Origin: Pegethrix bostrychoides GSE-TBD4-15B
GTDB lineage: Bacteria; Cyanobacteriota; Cyanobacteriia; Elainellales; Elainellaceae
Length of the DNA stretch: 41,247 nucleotides
Reading direction: 5' to 3'
Assembly: GCA_019359155.1 (NCBI GenBank)
Contig: JAHHHV010000025.1
Location: 1-41,247, forward strand
Part shown: piece after piece, positions 16,599 to 24,773 of the stretch
How positions within the stretch are numbered: the stretch's first letter is position 1
Layout of the letters: the number at the start of each line of letters is the position of its first letter
The notes under the pieces: generated by a model
Told to the model about the DNA's origin: nothing
Seen by the model: only the letters and a program-made list of their open reading frames with translations
Database searches by the model: none
Translations under genes and position numbers: made by a program

Positions 16599-19500
16599 CT
16601 ATGGCAGCGTCTCTCGGCCAGCTCCCGCACCTTCTGACAAGCGATCCGAGGCAAAGCTAGAAGCGGTCTCAGGGACATCTGCGGAGGTGATTTTGGAAAC
16701 ATCTTCAGAGACGTTCTCAGAACCGCCCGCTGCGCGTTCGCTGAGCCGCTCTCGATAGCCCGTCGTCCAGTCCTGAATTGGCGGCGGCTGCAATAGCTCA
16801 ACGACACGCTGAAGCGGAATTTCTACCCAGTCAGGGCGATTGCTCAGCTCATAGCCCAGCTCATAGACCGCCTTTTCAAGCAAGAAAGCATCCAGCAGCA
16901 CCTGCATTTCCTGATACGACTTGGGTAAGAACGGCGCATCCGCAGCAGTCACGACATACTGCTTTAAGAAAGCAACGCTAACCCAGGCATCAAAGAATCT
17001 AGCCCAGAGGTGCATCGTTGCCCGATTTTCAGGTCGTACCAAACCCGTCTCGATCTGATTTCGCAGCGCCACCTGCGACACATAGTAGAACGACTGAATC
17101 ATCCCGGCAATGTCGCGTAGCGGCGAGCGCTTCATCCGCCGTTCGCTCAAGAGCCGGTATGGTTCCCCCTCAAAATCAAGGATGACAAAATCTTTGCCGG
17201 TATAGAGCACTTCCTCTAGGTGGTAGTTGCCGTGGCAGCGAATCCGGATCGTCGTAATTTGTAGATCAATCACGGTTTTGAACCGCCCCAGCAGCGCTTC
17301 CCAGTGGCTTAAGACCGTCCGAGCCGCAGGCTGAGCTGCCTCCGGCAGATGCTTGGCCTGTTTGCGAAGCTGGAGCAGCACCCGTCCGGCATGATTCCGC
17401 ATCGACTGATAGATCGAACGCTGATAAAACAGCGAGAACTCTTCTGGCGCAAAGTTGGGATCATCTGAGTCTGAAGCTAGCGCTAGGTGCAGCTCGGCAG
17501 TCCGCTGTCCCAATAGCTCCGCCGCCTGAATCTGTAGCCCAATTAGTTCGCAGGCCATCGGCGGAATCTCGCTGGTCAAGGCCTTTGAGAGCAGCGTCGA
17601 GGGCATTTGCGCCTCACCAATTTCAGCCTGCGTCACCAGCACCCGCTCAAAGCTGTCGCGCAGGCTGTCTAGCGCCTGTGACCAAGCATCTCTGGCATCC
17701 GGGACATATTGCTGCAACATACCCACTGTCATCGACTCAGCGCCGCGCCGCCGATATTCCAACGCGCCCAGCACCGGGCTAAACAACGCCTCAGATCCTC
17801 TGGCGGGATGCGGCAATTTCCGGGTGAGAAACTGGCCGATTTCCAGATCTGAGTTGATGCATTCATCAACATAGCGATAGAGCTTCAGCAGCGAGCGGCT
17901 CTGCATCGCGCCGCCTTCAGTCGGGGCGCTGTAGGTAATTAGCGCATTGGCGTGATTGCCGCGCAGCAGGTGCGGCTCGGTCGCTTGAGCTGGCGCTTCG
18001 GTATTTAGCTCTGCGTTGAGTTCTGAGCTGATGGCCACCAGCTCACCTGCCATTCCAGCATAGCGAGCGCGCTGCAAAATGGCTTGGAGCGGAATTTCCA
18101 GGAAAGCTCGCTCACCCAGCGCATCAAACAGCAGCCCCTGATCGACTGTGCCAACAATTCGGGCAATCGCCTCGCCCTCTGGCGTCGTGCCTGAGAGAGC
18201 AGGAACATAGGCCAAGGGCAGCACGAAAGTTTCGGCGATGCCTTCGGTATAGTCAACATGCACCAGCAGAATATCGTAGCTGTGCGCCTGAGCAGATGCC
18301 TGAGCAGATGCCTGAGCACCTGATTTAGCCTGAGGCAAGCTAAGCGGAATTGCATCGACAATTTGGACGCTCTGCAAAATCTTGGTTTTTTTGAACCAAG
18401 AGGAGCGATGCAGATAGGCAGGCAGCAGGGCTTCAAAGGCTTTGCGGGCATCAGGACGGCTGTAGATATCGCGCCAGCTGCCGTTGACCTGCAAGCTAGG
18501 TAGCTCAGCCTGAGGCCGTATCTGCACTGCATCCGGCTGTAGTTGCAGCGTGAACCAGAAGAACGCATGAGGTCCCATGCTGAGGAAATAAGACGAGTCG
18601 CTAACCGGGGGAAATTCAGAGCGGCCAAAAATCTCCACCGGAGTCATGCCCTGAAACGCCGTCAAATCCAGCTCAACCGCCTGCGTAAACCGCGACAGAT
18701 TGGCTACTACCAAAATATGCTCGCCCTGATAGGTGCGGGTGAAGGCCAGCACCTTCCGGTTGTCAGGCGAGAGTAGCTCAAACGAGCCGCGCCCGAAGGC
18801 CTGATAGCGGCTGCGAATCGCAATTAGCCGCTTCATCCACCACCAGAGCGAGTTGGGGTTGGAGCGCTGCGCCTCGACGTTGACGGTTTCGTAGTTATAT
18901 TCCGGATCGACGATGGCGGGCAGAAACAGCTTTTGCGGATTGGCGCGGCTAAATCCGGCATTGCGGTCAGAACTCCACTGCATCGGCGTACGCACCCCGT
19001 TGCGATCGCCCAGGTATATATTGTCACCCATGCCGATCTCGTCCCCGTAGTAGAGGACGGGCGTACCGGGGAGCGACAGCAGCAGACTGTTGAGCAGCTC
19101 GATTTTGCGGCGGTTGTTGTTGAGCAATGGCGCGAGCCGTCGCCGGATGCCCAGATTAATCCGCGCCTGCGGGTCTTGGGCATAGACGCGATACATATAG
19201 TCGCGATCTTCGTCAGTCATCATTTCCAGCGTCAGCTCATCGTGGTTGCGGAGAAACAGCGCCCACTGGCAGTTGTCGGGGATGCGGGGCGTCTGCTGCA
19301 AAATATCGATGATCGGGAAGCTGTCTTCCATCCGCAGCGACATAAACAGGCGCGGCATCAACGGGAAATGGAAGTTCATGTGGCATTCGTCGCCCTCGCC
19401 GTAGTAGGCGGCAGCATCTTCTGGCCACTGGTTGGCCTCTGCCAGCAGCATCCGGTTGGGAAAATTCTCGTCAACATGGCTCCGCAGCGCCTTCAAAAAT

Positions 19501-20195
19501 TCGTGGGTGCGGGGCAGGTTTTCGCAGTTGGTGCCTTCCTCTTCGTAGAGATAGGGCACAGCATCCATCCGCAGACCGTCCACGCCCATGCCCAGCCAGA
19601 AATCGACGACATCAAAAATCGCCTTTTGCAGATCGGGATGCTCGTAGTTGAGGTCGGGCTGATGCGAGTAAAAGCGGTGCCAGTAATAGGCTTGCGCCAG
19701 CGGATCCCAAGTCCAGTTTGAGGTTTCAAAATCTTTGAAGATAATCCGCACGCCTCGATACTGTTCCGACGAATCGCTCCAGACGTAGAAATCACGCTCG
19801 CTGCTGCCCGGAGCGGCTCGACGCGCCCGCTGAAACCAGGGATGCTGGTCGGAGGTATGGTTGACAATCAGCTCGACAATCACCCGAATCCCGCGCTGGT
19901 GAGCCGCATCCAGGAAGGTTTGGAAATCCTGACTGTCGCCGTAGATGGAGTTAACGGTATTGAAATCAGACACGTCATAGCCATCATCCCGCAGCGGCGA
20001 CGGAAAAAACGGCAGCAGCCAGATTGCTGTCACGCCCAGATCCTGGATATAGTCGAGTCGCTCCGTTAAGCCGCGAAAGTCGCCAATCCCGTCGCCATCG
20101 CTGTCTGCAAAGGCTTTGACAGGCACTTCATAGATGATGGCATCTTTAAACCAAAGGGGGTCGTCGTTTAGGTTCGAGCGCTGTATGGTCTCCAA
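16599..20195 (-). CDS. treS: Trehalose synthase-maltokinase fusion (TreS-Mak)
   Basis: About 1198 residues. The N-terminal 550 are a GH13 trehalose synthase/maltosyltransferase domain (DPLWFKDAIIYEVPVKAF, GVTAIWLLPFFPSPLRDDGYDV, catalytic Asp in GLRMDAVPYLYEEEG near residue 211, LRNHDELTLEM). The rest is maltokinase-like, with FVILDFEGEPYRLLSERRMKRSPLRDIAGM and the related kinase core. It interconverts maltose and trehalose and phosphorylates maltose to maltose-1-phosphate. The frame has no early ATG; TTG at 20195 with GAGG upstream is preferred, TTG at 20210 is the alternative. A 12 bp triplication (18286-18321) encodes an Ala-Gln-Ala-Ser linker. The final 50 residues are low-complexity. Confidence 0.92.
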   Translation of the reverse strand: METIQRSNLNDDPLWFKDAIIYEVPVKAFADSDGDGIGDFRGLTERLDYIQDLGVTAIWLLPFFPSPLRDDGYDVSDFNTVNSIYGDSQDFQTFLDAAHQRGIRVIVELIVNHTSDQHPWFQRARRAAPGSSERDFYVWSDSSEQYRGVRIIFKDFETSNWTWDPLAQAYYWHRFYSHQPDLNYEHPDLQKAIFDVVDFWLGMGVDGLRMDAVPYLYEEEGTNCENLPRTHEFLKALRSHVDENFPNRMLLAEANQWPEDAAAYYGEGDECHMNFHFPLMPRLFMSLRMEDSFPIIDILQQTPRIPDNCQWALFLRNHDELTLEMMTDEDRDYMYRVYAQDPQARINLGIRRRLAPLLNNNRRKIELLNSLLLSLPGTPVLYYGDEIGMGDNIYLGDRNGVRTPMQWSSDRNAGFSRANPQKLFLPAIVDPEYNYETVNVEAQRSNPNSLWWWMKRLIAIRSRYQAFGRGSFELLSPDNRKVLAFTRTYQGEHILVVANLSRFTQAVELDLTAFQGMTPVEIFGRSEFPPVSDSSYFLSMGPHAFFWFTLQLQPDAVQIRPQAELPSLQVNGSWRDIYSRPDARKAFEALLPAYLHRSSWFKKTKILQSVQIVDAIPLSLPQAKSGAQASAQASAQAHSYDILLVHVDYTEGIAETFVLPLAYVPALSGTTPEGEAIARIVGTVDQGLLFDALGERAFLEIPLQAILQRARYAGMAGELVAISSELNAELNTEAPAQATEPHLLRGNHANALITYSAPTEGGAMQSRSLLKLYRYVDECINSDLEIGQFLTRKLPHPARGSEALFSPVLGALEYRRRGAESMTVGMLQQYVPDARDAWSQALDSLRDSFERVLVTQAEIGEAQMPSTLLSKALTSEIPPMACELIGLQIQAAELLGQRTAELHLALASDSDDPNFAPEEFSLFYQRSIYQSMRNHAGRVLLQLRKQAKHLPEAAQPAARTVLSHWEALLGRFKTVIDLQITTIRIRCHGNYHLEEVLYTGKDFVILDFEGEPYRLLSERRMKRSPLRDIAGMIQSFYYVSQVALRNQIETGLVRPENRATMHLWARFFDAWVSVAFLKQYVVTAADAPFLPKSYQEMQVLLDAFLLEKAVYELGYELSNRPDWVEIPLQRVVELLQPPPIQDWTTGYRERLSERAAGGSENVSEDVSKITSADVPETASSFASDRLSEGAGAGRETLP
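18286..18321. repeat. 12 bp in-frame triplication in the TreS-Mak gene
   Basis: GCCTGAGCAGAT occurs at 18286 and 18298, with a third copy GCCTGAGCACCT at 18310. It encodes an Ala-Ser-Ala-Gln-type spacer in the kinase half and does not disturb the frame. Confidence 0.8.
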
Positions 20196-20364
20196 AGTCC
20201 AGTTCCTCAATGAGTCAAGAGTGGGTGTGAGCGGAAGTTACGGGCAGGCGAAGCCAAAGGGCAGGCAGCAGTTTATATACCGCACAATACTCAGTCAGCG
20301 ATTTGCCATCTAGAAACCCTTACCAGAGTAGATCACTGGAGTAGATCAAAGCTATGTTCAGATG

Positions 20365-20425
20365 CATCATGTAGATCTTGAGCAGATCTTGAGCAGATCT
20401 TGCATTGCTCAAGATCTACATGATG
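20365..20425. repeat. Perfect 20 bp inverted repeat with internal 11 bp duplication
   Basis: CATCATGTAGATCTTGAGCA (20365-20384) is exactly complementary to 20406-20425, with a 21 bp loop that repeats GATCTTGAGCA. It stands about 170 bp before the TreS-Mak start and 500 bp before malQ. No U-tract follows either arm. It could be a cruciform, a regulatory RNA structure or a MITE-like relic; nothing nearby decides. Confidence 0.75.
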
Positions 20426-20599
20426 GTGAGCCTGCTAGCAGCTCTAGAAGATACCAGAGACAGGCCCAGAGACCGACTCTGAGTTAGTTTCTAAATTGTT
20501 GACAGATGATTGCACTAGGCGGGAACTAATCCAGTGACTCGCAAGGCAAAATCAAGCTGAAATTCCCTTAACAAGCTGCAACGGCTCTGTCGATTTGAT

Positions 20600-20643
20600 T
20601 GCTGGCTGGTTACTGGCTGGTTGCTGACTGGTTGCTGGCTAAT
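20600..20643. repeat. 11 bp tandem repeat, four units
   Basis: TGCTGGCTGGT and close variants start at 20600, 20611, 20622 and 20633. Eleven base pairs is one helical turn, so a stacked protein-binding site is possible. A further run of AACTGTAAA-like units follows at about 20646-20672, then a 7 bp stem ACTTTAC/GTAAAGT (20749-20771). Confidence 0.7.
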
Positions 20644-20849
20644 GGCTGTAAAACAACTGTAAAACTGTAAAGAAGTGTTACATACCCTTCAGCTTCACGA
20701 TCACCATTCTAAGAAAAGAATTTGCGGAATATATGCAGAAGATGTGCGACTTTACTCGATCTTTGTAAAGTTTAGGCCAGCTAGCTTTTCCTCGGTCGGG
20801 CTGAGAATCCGTTGTAGGATAAAGTTCGTAGAATAAGATTCGTAAGAAC

Positions 20850-20901
20850 CAGACCAGAGCCTCAGACCAGAACCTCAGCTCAGAGCCTCAGATCGCTCCC
20901 C
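20850..20901. repeat. 13 bp tandem repeat just upstream of malQ
   Basis: CAGACCAGAGCCT, CAGACCAGAACCT and CAGCTCAGAGCCT follow each other from 20850, 20863 and 20876, with a decayed fourth unit. They occupy the malQ leader, ending about 25 bp before the ATG. No convincing ribosome binding site separates them from the start codon. Confidence 0.75.
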
Positions 20902-20925
20902 GTCAAACTCACCCCCTGTTAACGC

Positions 20926-22419
20926 ATGGCTTTTCAACGCGCAAGCGGTATTCTTCTCCATCCCACCTGTCTACCTGGACGATTTGGCATTGGCGATTTG
21001 GGGCAGGCAGCCTACGGGTTCATCGATTTTCTAGAGCGCAGCGGCCAAAAGCTCTGGCAGGTGCTGCCGCTGGGCCCCACGGGTCTAGAGCATTCGCCCT
21101 ACATTATGAATTTCAGCAGCTTCGCTGGCAATCCACTGCTGATTGATCTAGACCAGCTGGCTGATGAGGGCTTGCTGGCCGCAGAGCTTACCGCCCTGCC
21201 CGACGGCGATGCCGCCTATGCCAAAGTTGAGTTTGCTCAGGTTATCCCGCACAAGTTTGGCTATCTGCATCAGGCGTTTGAGCGGTTTAGTCCCAACGAT
21301 GCCTACCAACAGTTCTGCGAGGATCAAGCCTGGTGGCTGGATGACTACGTGCTGTTTATGGCGCTGTTTGAGGCGAACGGCGAGCTGCCTTGGAATCAAT
21401 GGCCAGCCGATCTGGTGCGGCGTGACCCGCAGGCTTTGGCTGAGGCGGCGGCGAAGCTCTCGGTGGAGATTAAGTTTCAGCGGTTTTTGCAGTTCAAGTT
21501 TTTTGAGCAGTGGGGCAAGCTCCGAGCCTACGCCAACGGCAAGGGCATCCAAATTGTTGGCGATATTTCAATCTATGTTTGCCACAACAGCGCGGATGTT
21601 TGGGCAGCGCCGGATATGTTCAAGCTCGACCCGCAGACCTACGAGCCAGCTTTTATGGCAGGTGTGCCGCCGGACTACTTCAGCGCCACAGGCCAGCTCT
21701 GGGGCAATCCGGTCTATGACTGGCAGAACATGGAACAGGCCAACTTTGCCTGGTGGGTGAATCGGTTTAAGGCAACGCTGCTCTATGTGGATATCGTCCG
21801 CATCGATCACTTCCGAGGGTTTGAAGCCTATTGGCAGGTTCCCGGCGGCGAGACCACTGCCTTAAACGGCGAGTGGGTGAAAGGCCCAGATGCCAAATTT
21901 TTTGAGGTGCTGAAAGCGGCGTTGGGCAGTCTGCCTGTGATGGCTGAAGATTTGGGCGTGATTACGCCGGAAGTAGAGCTGCTGCGCGATAGCTTTGAGT
22001 TTCCGGGGATGAAAATCTTGCAGTTTGCCTTTGGCGGCGGCGCAGAAAATCCCTACCTGCCGCATCACTATATCCAAAACTCGGTGGTCTATCCCGGCAC
22101 CCATGATAACGATACGGCCATTGGCTGGTGGGATTCGACGGGCGATGCTGAAAGGTGTCATCTGGCTGAATACTTTGGCTACAGCAGTCCAGATCAAGTC
22201 CAGCAGATCAACTGGGAATTTATCCGAGCGGCGCTGGCTGCGGTGTCGGATCTGGCGATTCTGCCGATGCAGGATTTGCTGGGGCTAGACGGACGCGCCC
22301 GGATGAACGACCCGCGCTTCAACGACGGGCAGTGGCGCTGGCGGTTCACCGATTTAGCTCTGCTCAGCCCAGAGTTGAGCGACCGACTGCGGCGGCTGAC
22401 GCAGCTTTACAGTCGCTAG
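20926..22419 (+). CDS. malQ: 4-alpha-glucanotransferase (amylomaltase)
   Basis: GH77 enzyme that transfers maltodextrin segments in glycogen and maltose metabolism. The 497-residue length is typical. Catalytic features are D294 in VDIVRIDHFRGFEAYW (nucleophile), E341 in MAEDLGVITPE (acid/base) and the aspartate in YPGTHDNDT; the N-terminal SGILLHPTCLPGRFGIGDLG and GPTGLEHSPY motifs are also present. It reads divergently from the TreS-Mak fusion, so the two sides share a 730 bp control region. Together they suggest a trehalose/maltose/glycogen module. No obvious terminator follows; the next gene converges 24 bp away. Confidence 0.97.
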   Translation: MAFQRASGILLHPTCLPGRFGIGDLGQAAYGFIDFLERSGQKLWQVLPLGPTGLEHSPYIMNFSSFAGNPLLIDLDQLADEGLLAAELTALPDGDAAYAKVEFAQVIPHKFGYLHQAFERFSPNDAYQQFCEDQAWWLDDYVLFMALFEANGELPWNQWPADLVRRDPQALAEAAAKLSVEIKFQRFLQFKFFEQWGKLRAYANGKGIQIVGDISIYVCHNSADVWAAPDMFKLDPQTYEPAFMAGVPPDYFSATGQLWGNPVYDWQNMEQANFAWWVNRFKATLLYVDIVRIDHFRGFEAYWQVPGGETTALNGEWVKGPDAKFFEVLKAALGSLPVMAEDLGVITPEVELLRDSFEFPGMKILQFAFGGGAENPYLPHHYIQNSVVYPGTHDNDTAIGWWDSTGDAERCHLAEYFGYSSPDQVQQINWEFIRAALAAVSDLAILPMQDLLGLDGRARMNDPRFNDGQWRWRFTDLALLSPELSDRLRRLTQLYSR

Positions 22420-22443
22420 TGGCGCATCGTTTGGGACTCTAGC

Positions 22444-23724
22444 TCAATTGGGTACAGGTTTGGCACAGGATGATAGCGGCAGCGTGATGGTGAAACTGGT
22501 GCCGACATTCAGCTTGCTGCTGACTTTGATCTGCCCGTTTTGCAAGTCCACAAATCGTTTGACGATATTTAGTCCTAAGCCAGTACCGGGAATATTGCTG
22601 ACATTTTTACCGCGATGGAAAGGCTCAAACAGATCAGCTAAATCTTCATGCGGAATGCCAATGCCTTGATCGCTGATCCGAAAAATTACTTGATTGCTGC
22701 GCTTTGATAATTGCAGATTGATCAGGCCACCATCGTGGGAGTAGCGGATTGAGTTGGAGAGAATATTGGTTAAAATCGAGCGCAGCAGCTTTTCGTCGAG
22801 TTCGGCCATCAAACGGCGGTGACGACTACTGAGCGTGATTTGCTGGGCAGAGGCCAGCTGAAGTTCGGCAACTAGCGCCTGACAAAACTGCACTAGCTCG
22901 ATTGGCTTGGGCTGAATCATCAGTCTGTGCGCTTCAGTCTTGCCAATTACTAAGATATCGTCGATCATTTGCGTCATCCGCTCCACATCCGTCTTGATGC
23001 CGTTTAGATATTCTCGACGATGATCGGGGAGGAGCTGTGCGTCATAGCGATCGAGCGAAGAGGAGGAGAGCAAAATGTTGTTGAGGGGATTGCGAAATTC
23101 ATGACAGACCATGGAGACAAAGCGGGATTTGAGGTTGTTCAGCTCTTGTAGCTGTTCATTTACCTGCTGGAGTTCTACCGTTCGCTCTTTAACCTTCAGC
23201 TCCAGTTCTTCATTGGTTTGTTGTAGTAGGGTTTCTGCCCATTTACGCTGGGTAATATCTTGGAATGCTACAACAGTTCCCACCAAGTTACCCTGCTGAT
23301 CTTGCATGGGAGTACTGATATATTCTACGGGAAAGCTAGAGCCATCTCTACGCCAAAACACTTCAGTATTAGCACGATGAATTTTCCCGTCTCTAAAAGC
23401 TTTATAGATCAGACAGTCCTGCACCGGATAGCTCGTGCCATCTGGCTTGGAGTGGTGCAGCACGGCATGCATCGACTGACCAATCAGCGCCTCGATCTCC
23501 CAGCCGATCATTTTGGCCGCTGCCGGATTTACAAACGTCACTTTACCTGCCAAATCGACACCATACACGCCTTCTCCGACTGAATTCAGGATTAGCTCAT
23601 GCTGGCGGCGCAGCGTTTCTAGATCGGTTTCTAGATGAGTTTCTAGATTGGTTTCTAGATTAGGCTCAGGATCAGTTTCAGGGGGGTGAGCTGGTGCAGA
23701 TTGTAACCAGTAGTATTGCCGCAT
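22444..23724 (-). CDS. PAS-domain soluble sensor histidine kinase
   Basis: A 426-residue cytosolic kinase without membrane spans. A PAS domain (about 40-155, from LRRQHELILNSVGEGVYGVD) is followed by a PAC motif (VVAFQDITQRKWAE), a coiled coil (about 165-195) and the phosphoacceptor histidine in MVCHEFRNPLNN. The ATPase domain has ILTNILSNSIRYS, DQGIGIPHEDLADLFEPFHRG and GTGLGLNIVKRF. Residues about 18-37 contain a xLET repeat made of four 12 bp DNA units (around 23618-23665). It is divergent, 163 bp away, from the AraC-type regulator at 23888, probably its partner. The signal is unknown. Confidence 0.92.
   Translation of the reverse strand: MRQYYWLQSAPAHPPETDPEPNLETNLETHLETDLETLRRQHELILNSVGEGVYGVDLAGKVTFVNPAAAKMIGWEIEALIGQSMHAVLHHSKPDGTSYPVQDCLIYKAFRDGKIHRANTEVFWRRDGSSFPVEYISTPMQDQQGNLVGTVVAFQDITQRKWAETLLQQTNEELELKVKERTVELQQVNEQLQELNNLKSRFVSMVCHEFRNPLNNILLSSSSLDRYDAQLLPDHRREYLNGIKTDVERMTQMIDDILVIGKTEAHRLMIQPKPIELVQFCQALVAELQLASAQQITLSSRHRRLMAELDEKLLRSILTNILSNSIRYSHDGGLINLQLSKRSNQVIFRISDQGIGIPHEDLADLFEPFHRGKNVSNIPGTGLGLNIVKRFVDLQNGQIKVSSKLNVGTSFTITLPLSSCAKPVPN
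23618..23665. repeat. 12 bp in-frame tandem repeat, four units
   Basis: TCTAGAT-x-x-GTT-type units of 12 bp repeat four times on the plus strand and encode the xLET tetrapeptides near the N-terminus of the kinase. Unit number can change without a frameshift. Confidence 0.75.
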
Positions 23725-23768
23725 GAAGTCTTAGGGTTTGATCACAAATAGAGCAGCCAAGCGAGATC

Positions 23769-23782
23769 TGTATTCTATTACA
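23769..23782. promoter_or_regulatory. Palindrome TGTA-N6-TACA in a divergent promoter region
   Basis: TGTATTCTATTACA is a perfect 4-6-4 palindrome between the kinase and regulator genes. It resembles a dimer-binding operator, but the NtcA pattern GTA-N8-TAC needs a different spacing. It could serve autoregulation; the binding protein is unknown. Confidence 0.35.
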
Positions 23783-23887
23783 CGACTGAGTTATCCGGGT
23801 AGCGCTAACAATTAAAGTCTGCCGAAAGGTTTCCTGACTTCGCTACACCACTCAGATCTCTTCAGATCTCTTTTGAGATAGCTAGCT

Positions 23888-24658
23888 ATGACCAAGGTTT
23901 TAGTCATCGAAGACGAATTGCAGACCCGCAGCATCTTTATGAGATGTCTGGCATTTGAGGGATTTTGTGCGCTGGAAGCTGAGAATGGCGCAATCGGTGT
24001 CAAGCTGGCGCAGATGCATTTACCTGACTTGATTATTTGCGACATCATGATGCCCGACATGAACGGATATAGCGTGCTCTCAGCCATGCGTCGTCAGCGC
24101 ACCACGGTTGCCATTCCGTTTATTTTTTTGACGGCCAAAGTGACCATGCCAGATCTGCGTCAGGGGATGGAAATGGGAGCAGATGACTATTTGACCAAGC
24201 CCTGTAGCGTCGAGCAGTTTTTGAGTGCTGTGACGACCCGGCTGACGCGGCAAGCCCAACTGCGAGGCAGTGCGTCCAAGCCTCATCCGCCAGAAGCTAG
24301 CTCAGCGGAGGGGGGCATTTTTCCGCCTAGCCCGCGACTGGCTTCCGTGTTTACCTTTATTGAAGCAAACTATCACCAGCCGATTAGCCTGGGCGATGTC
24401 GCGCAAGCGGCAGGTTATTCCCCGGCCTATTTGACCAACCTGACGCAAGAGCTAACCGGATACAGCATCAAGCGCTGGATTACAGAACGGCGGATGTCGG
24501 AGGCTCGACTGTTGCTGCGCCAGACTGACCAACCCATCCGGCAAATTGCAGCCGCGATTGGCTATGCCGATGTAGCTTACTTCACTCGACAATTCCGGCA
24601 GCAGCACGGCCATCCGCCTCAGTCCTGGCGCAATTCTCTGCGTCTGCACTCGGCTTAA
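23888..24658 (+). CDS. Response regulator with AraC-type DNA-binding domain
   Basis: 256 residues. The receiver domain (1-120) has the VIEDE pocket, phosphorylated D52 in IICDIMMPDMNG and the conserved lysine in YLTKP. A flexible P/S/A-rich linker leads to an AraC/XylS domain (about 150-250) with both helix-turn-helices: ISLGDVAQAAGYSPAYLTNL and IRQIAAAIGYADVAYFTRQF. This REC-AraC build is common in cyanobacteria. It sits 115 bp before the cyanate transporter genes in the same direction and next to a divergent PAS kinase, so it is a good candidate for controlling cynA-cynS. That link is inferred from position only. Confidence 0.92.
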   Translation: MTKVLVIEDELQTRSIFMRCLAFEGFCALEAENGAIGVKLAQMHLPDLIICDIMMPDMNGYSVLSAMRRQRTTVAIPFIFLTAKVTMPDLRQGMEMGADDYLTKPCSVEQFLSAVTTRLTRQAQLRGSASKPHPPEASSAEGGIFPPSPRLASVFTFIEANYHQPISLGDVAQAAGYSPAYLTNLTQELTGYSIKRWITERRMSEARLLLRQTDQPIRQIAAAIGYADVAYFTRQFRQQHGHPPQSWRNSLRLHSA

Positions 24659-24773
24659 GAGACAGCGAAAGAAACTCCTACTGTTGCAAAATTGAGTCCA
24701 ATGCGCTCGCTGGTGATGTTCTGATATTGTGCAAAGCAATCGAGACAAGCTGTAATCTCAGCGGGAGCGGCTC

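Noticed and set aside
18933-19721. Plus-strand ORF of 262 codons
   Set aside because: Antisense to the well-conserved TreS domain; composition is that of a shadow frame.
24659-24773. NtcA-binding site before cynA
   Set aside because: No GTA-N8-TAC pattern with a suitably placed -10 box was found.
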